A stretch of 64,000 bases of DNA from contig NZ_CP149925.1 of the NCBI RefSeq assembly GCF_038087665.1, forward strand, positions 1,267,455 to 1,331,454, given 5' to 3'. Source of the stretch: Gallaecimonas sp. GXIMD4217. Lineage in GTDB: Bacteria > Pseudomonadota > Gammaproteobacteria > Enterobacterales > Gallaecimonadaceae. The notes beneath the pieces were generated by a model, which saw only the letters and a list, made by a program, of their open reading frames with translations, ran no database searches and was not told the DNA's origin. This document shows positions 63,621 through 64,000 of the stretch, in pieces. Each line of letters opens with the position of its first letter. The first letter of the stretch is position 1. Made by a program: the position numbers and the translations under genes.

Positions 63621-64000
63621 ATGACGCGCCTTACCCGAGGCATGACACTGCTGATTGCCCTTACCCTGTTGCTGACAGCGCCCGCTGCCGCCCTGGAGCA
63701 GGTGACGCTGCAGCTGCGCTGGAAGCACCAGTTCCAATTTGCCGGTTATTACCTGGCCAAGGCCAAGGGCTACTACCGGGACGAGGGGCTGGAGGTCACC
63801 ATCCTGGAGAACGGCCCGGGCCAGCCCGGCCCCCTGACCAAGGTGGTCAACAAGGAAGTGGAGTTCGGGATCACCGCTTCGGGCGTGGTGGTGGAGTACG
63901 CCAATGGCGCCCCCGTCGTGGTGCTGGCGGCCATTTTCCAGCACTCGCCGGTGACCTGGCTGGTGCGGGGCGACAGGGGTATCGAGTCCCTGCACGATCT
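63621..64000 (+). CDS. NMT1/THI5-like substrate-binding domain protein, 3' end cut
   Basis: From ATG 63621 the frame is open to the window end (126 residues seen). It has a signal peptide (MTRLTRGMTLLIALTLLLTAPAAA) and then QVTLQLRWKHQFQFAGYYLAKAKGYYRDEGLEVTILENGPGQ, the NMT1/THI5 periplasmic substrate-binding fold. In marine Gammaproteobacteria such domains are often the sensor half of diguanylate cyclases or kinases, and a transport protein is the other choice; the missing 3' part would decide. An in-frame ATG at 63579 extends the N-terminus but buries the signal. Confidence 0.85.
   Translation, partial: MTRLTRGMTLLIALTLLLTAPAAALEQVTLQLRWKHQFQFAGYYLAKAKGYYRDEGLEVTILENGPGQPGPLTKVVNKEVEFGITASGVVVEYANGAPVVVLAAIFQHSPVTWLVRGDRGIESLHD

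Overview
The window is GC-rich chromosomal DNA from a gammaproteobacterium. NagD, RimK and Tag resemble their E. coli counterparts closely. A SulA-like gene sits behind two LexA-type boxes, and the copper operator has the CusR-box layout. Gene order and base composition would fit a high-GC marine Alteromonadales-like lineage such as Gallaecimonas, but that is inference. No tRNA, rRNA, CRISPR array, insertion sequence or prophage was recognised. Genes are dense, with many 4-14 bp overlaps, and several rho-independent terminators can be seen.

Layout. 1-11 kb holds housekeeping and stress genes: an amidohydrolase (cut by the window edge), a GNAT acetyltransferase, a three-domain cysteine desulfurase / persulfide-dioxygenase-like / rhodanese fusion, an SDR, an MscS channel, a Kef-type antiporter, a glutathione peroxidase and an M28 peptidase. 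10.8-16.7 kb is a copper-resistance locus: copS-copR diverge from copA-copB, a small secreted protein and a membrane-anchored cytochrome c, with a dyad operator between the two arms. 16.8-21.6 kb carries an MBL-fold protein, nagD, a DUF3025 gene and an OPT transporter with a coiled-coil partner.

21.6-28.2 kb is the most interesting metabolic locus. A KamA-like radical-SAM aminomutase is followed by a PcaI/PcaJ-like CoA-transferase, a class III aminotransferase that resembles beta-amino-acid transaminases, and a PcaF-like thiolase, with a divergent LysR regulator. Read in order, the enzymes could turn an alpha-amino acid into a beta-amino acid, then a beta-keto acid, then its CoA thioester, and cleave that to acetyl-CoA plus a shortened acyl-CoA. 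The PcaIJF resemblance points to 3-oxoadipate, and so to 2-aminoadipate as the starting amino acid. This is a hypothesis.

28.4-42.4 kb: tag, an orphan HAD domain, rimB-like and rimK, an MscS-like / MgtE-N-CBS / MgtE operon, a PhzF-family gene, a MacAB-like ABC export operon with a YIP1 protein, an XRE regulator with a NatAB-type ABC exporter, and sulA. 42.8-61.2 kb is dominated by a tad (Flp pilus) locus: a LuxR/CsgD-like regulator, an Flp pilin, TadG/TadE-like pseudopilins, cpaB, the secretin, a tadA ATPase carrying an N-terminal FHA domain, tadB, tadC, a DUF192 gene, tadD, tadE and a lipoprotein of about 1,300 residues that may be a pilus-linked adhesin. No tadZ/cpaE or prepilin peptidase gene is present in the cluster. 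The window ends with a lipoprotein carrying a degenerate zincin motif, an NAD(P)-binding oxidoreductase and the start of an NMT1/THI5-type substrate-binding protein.
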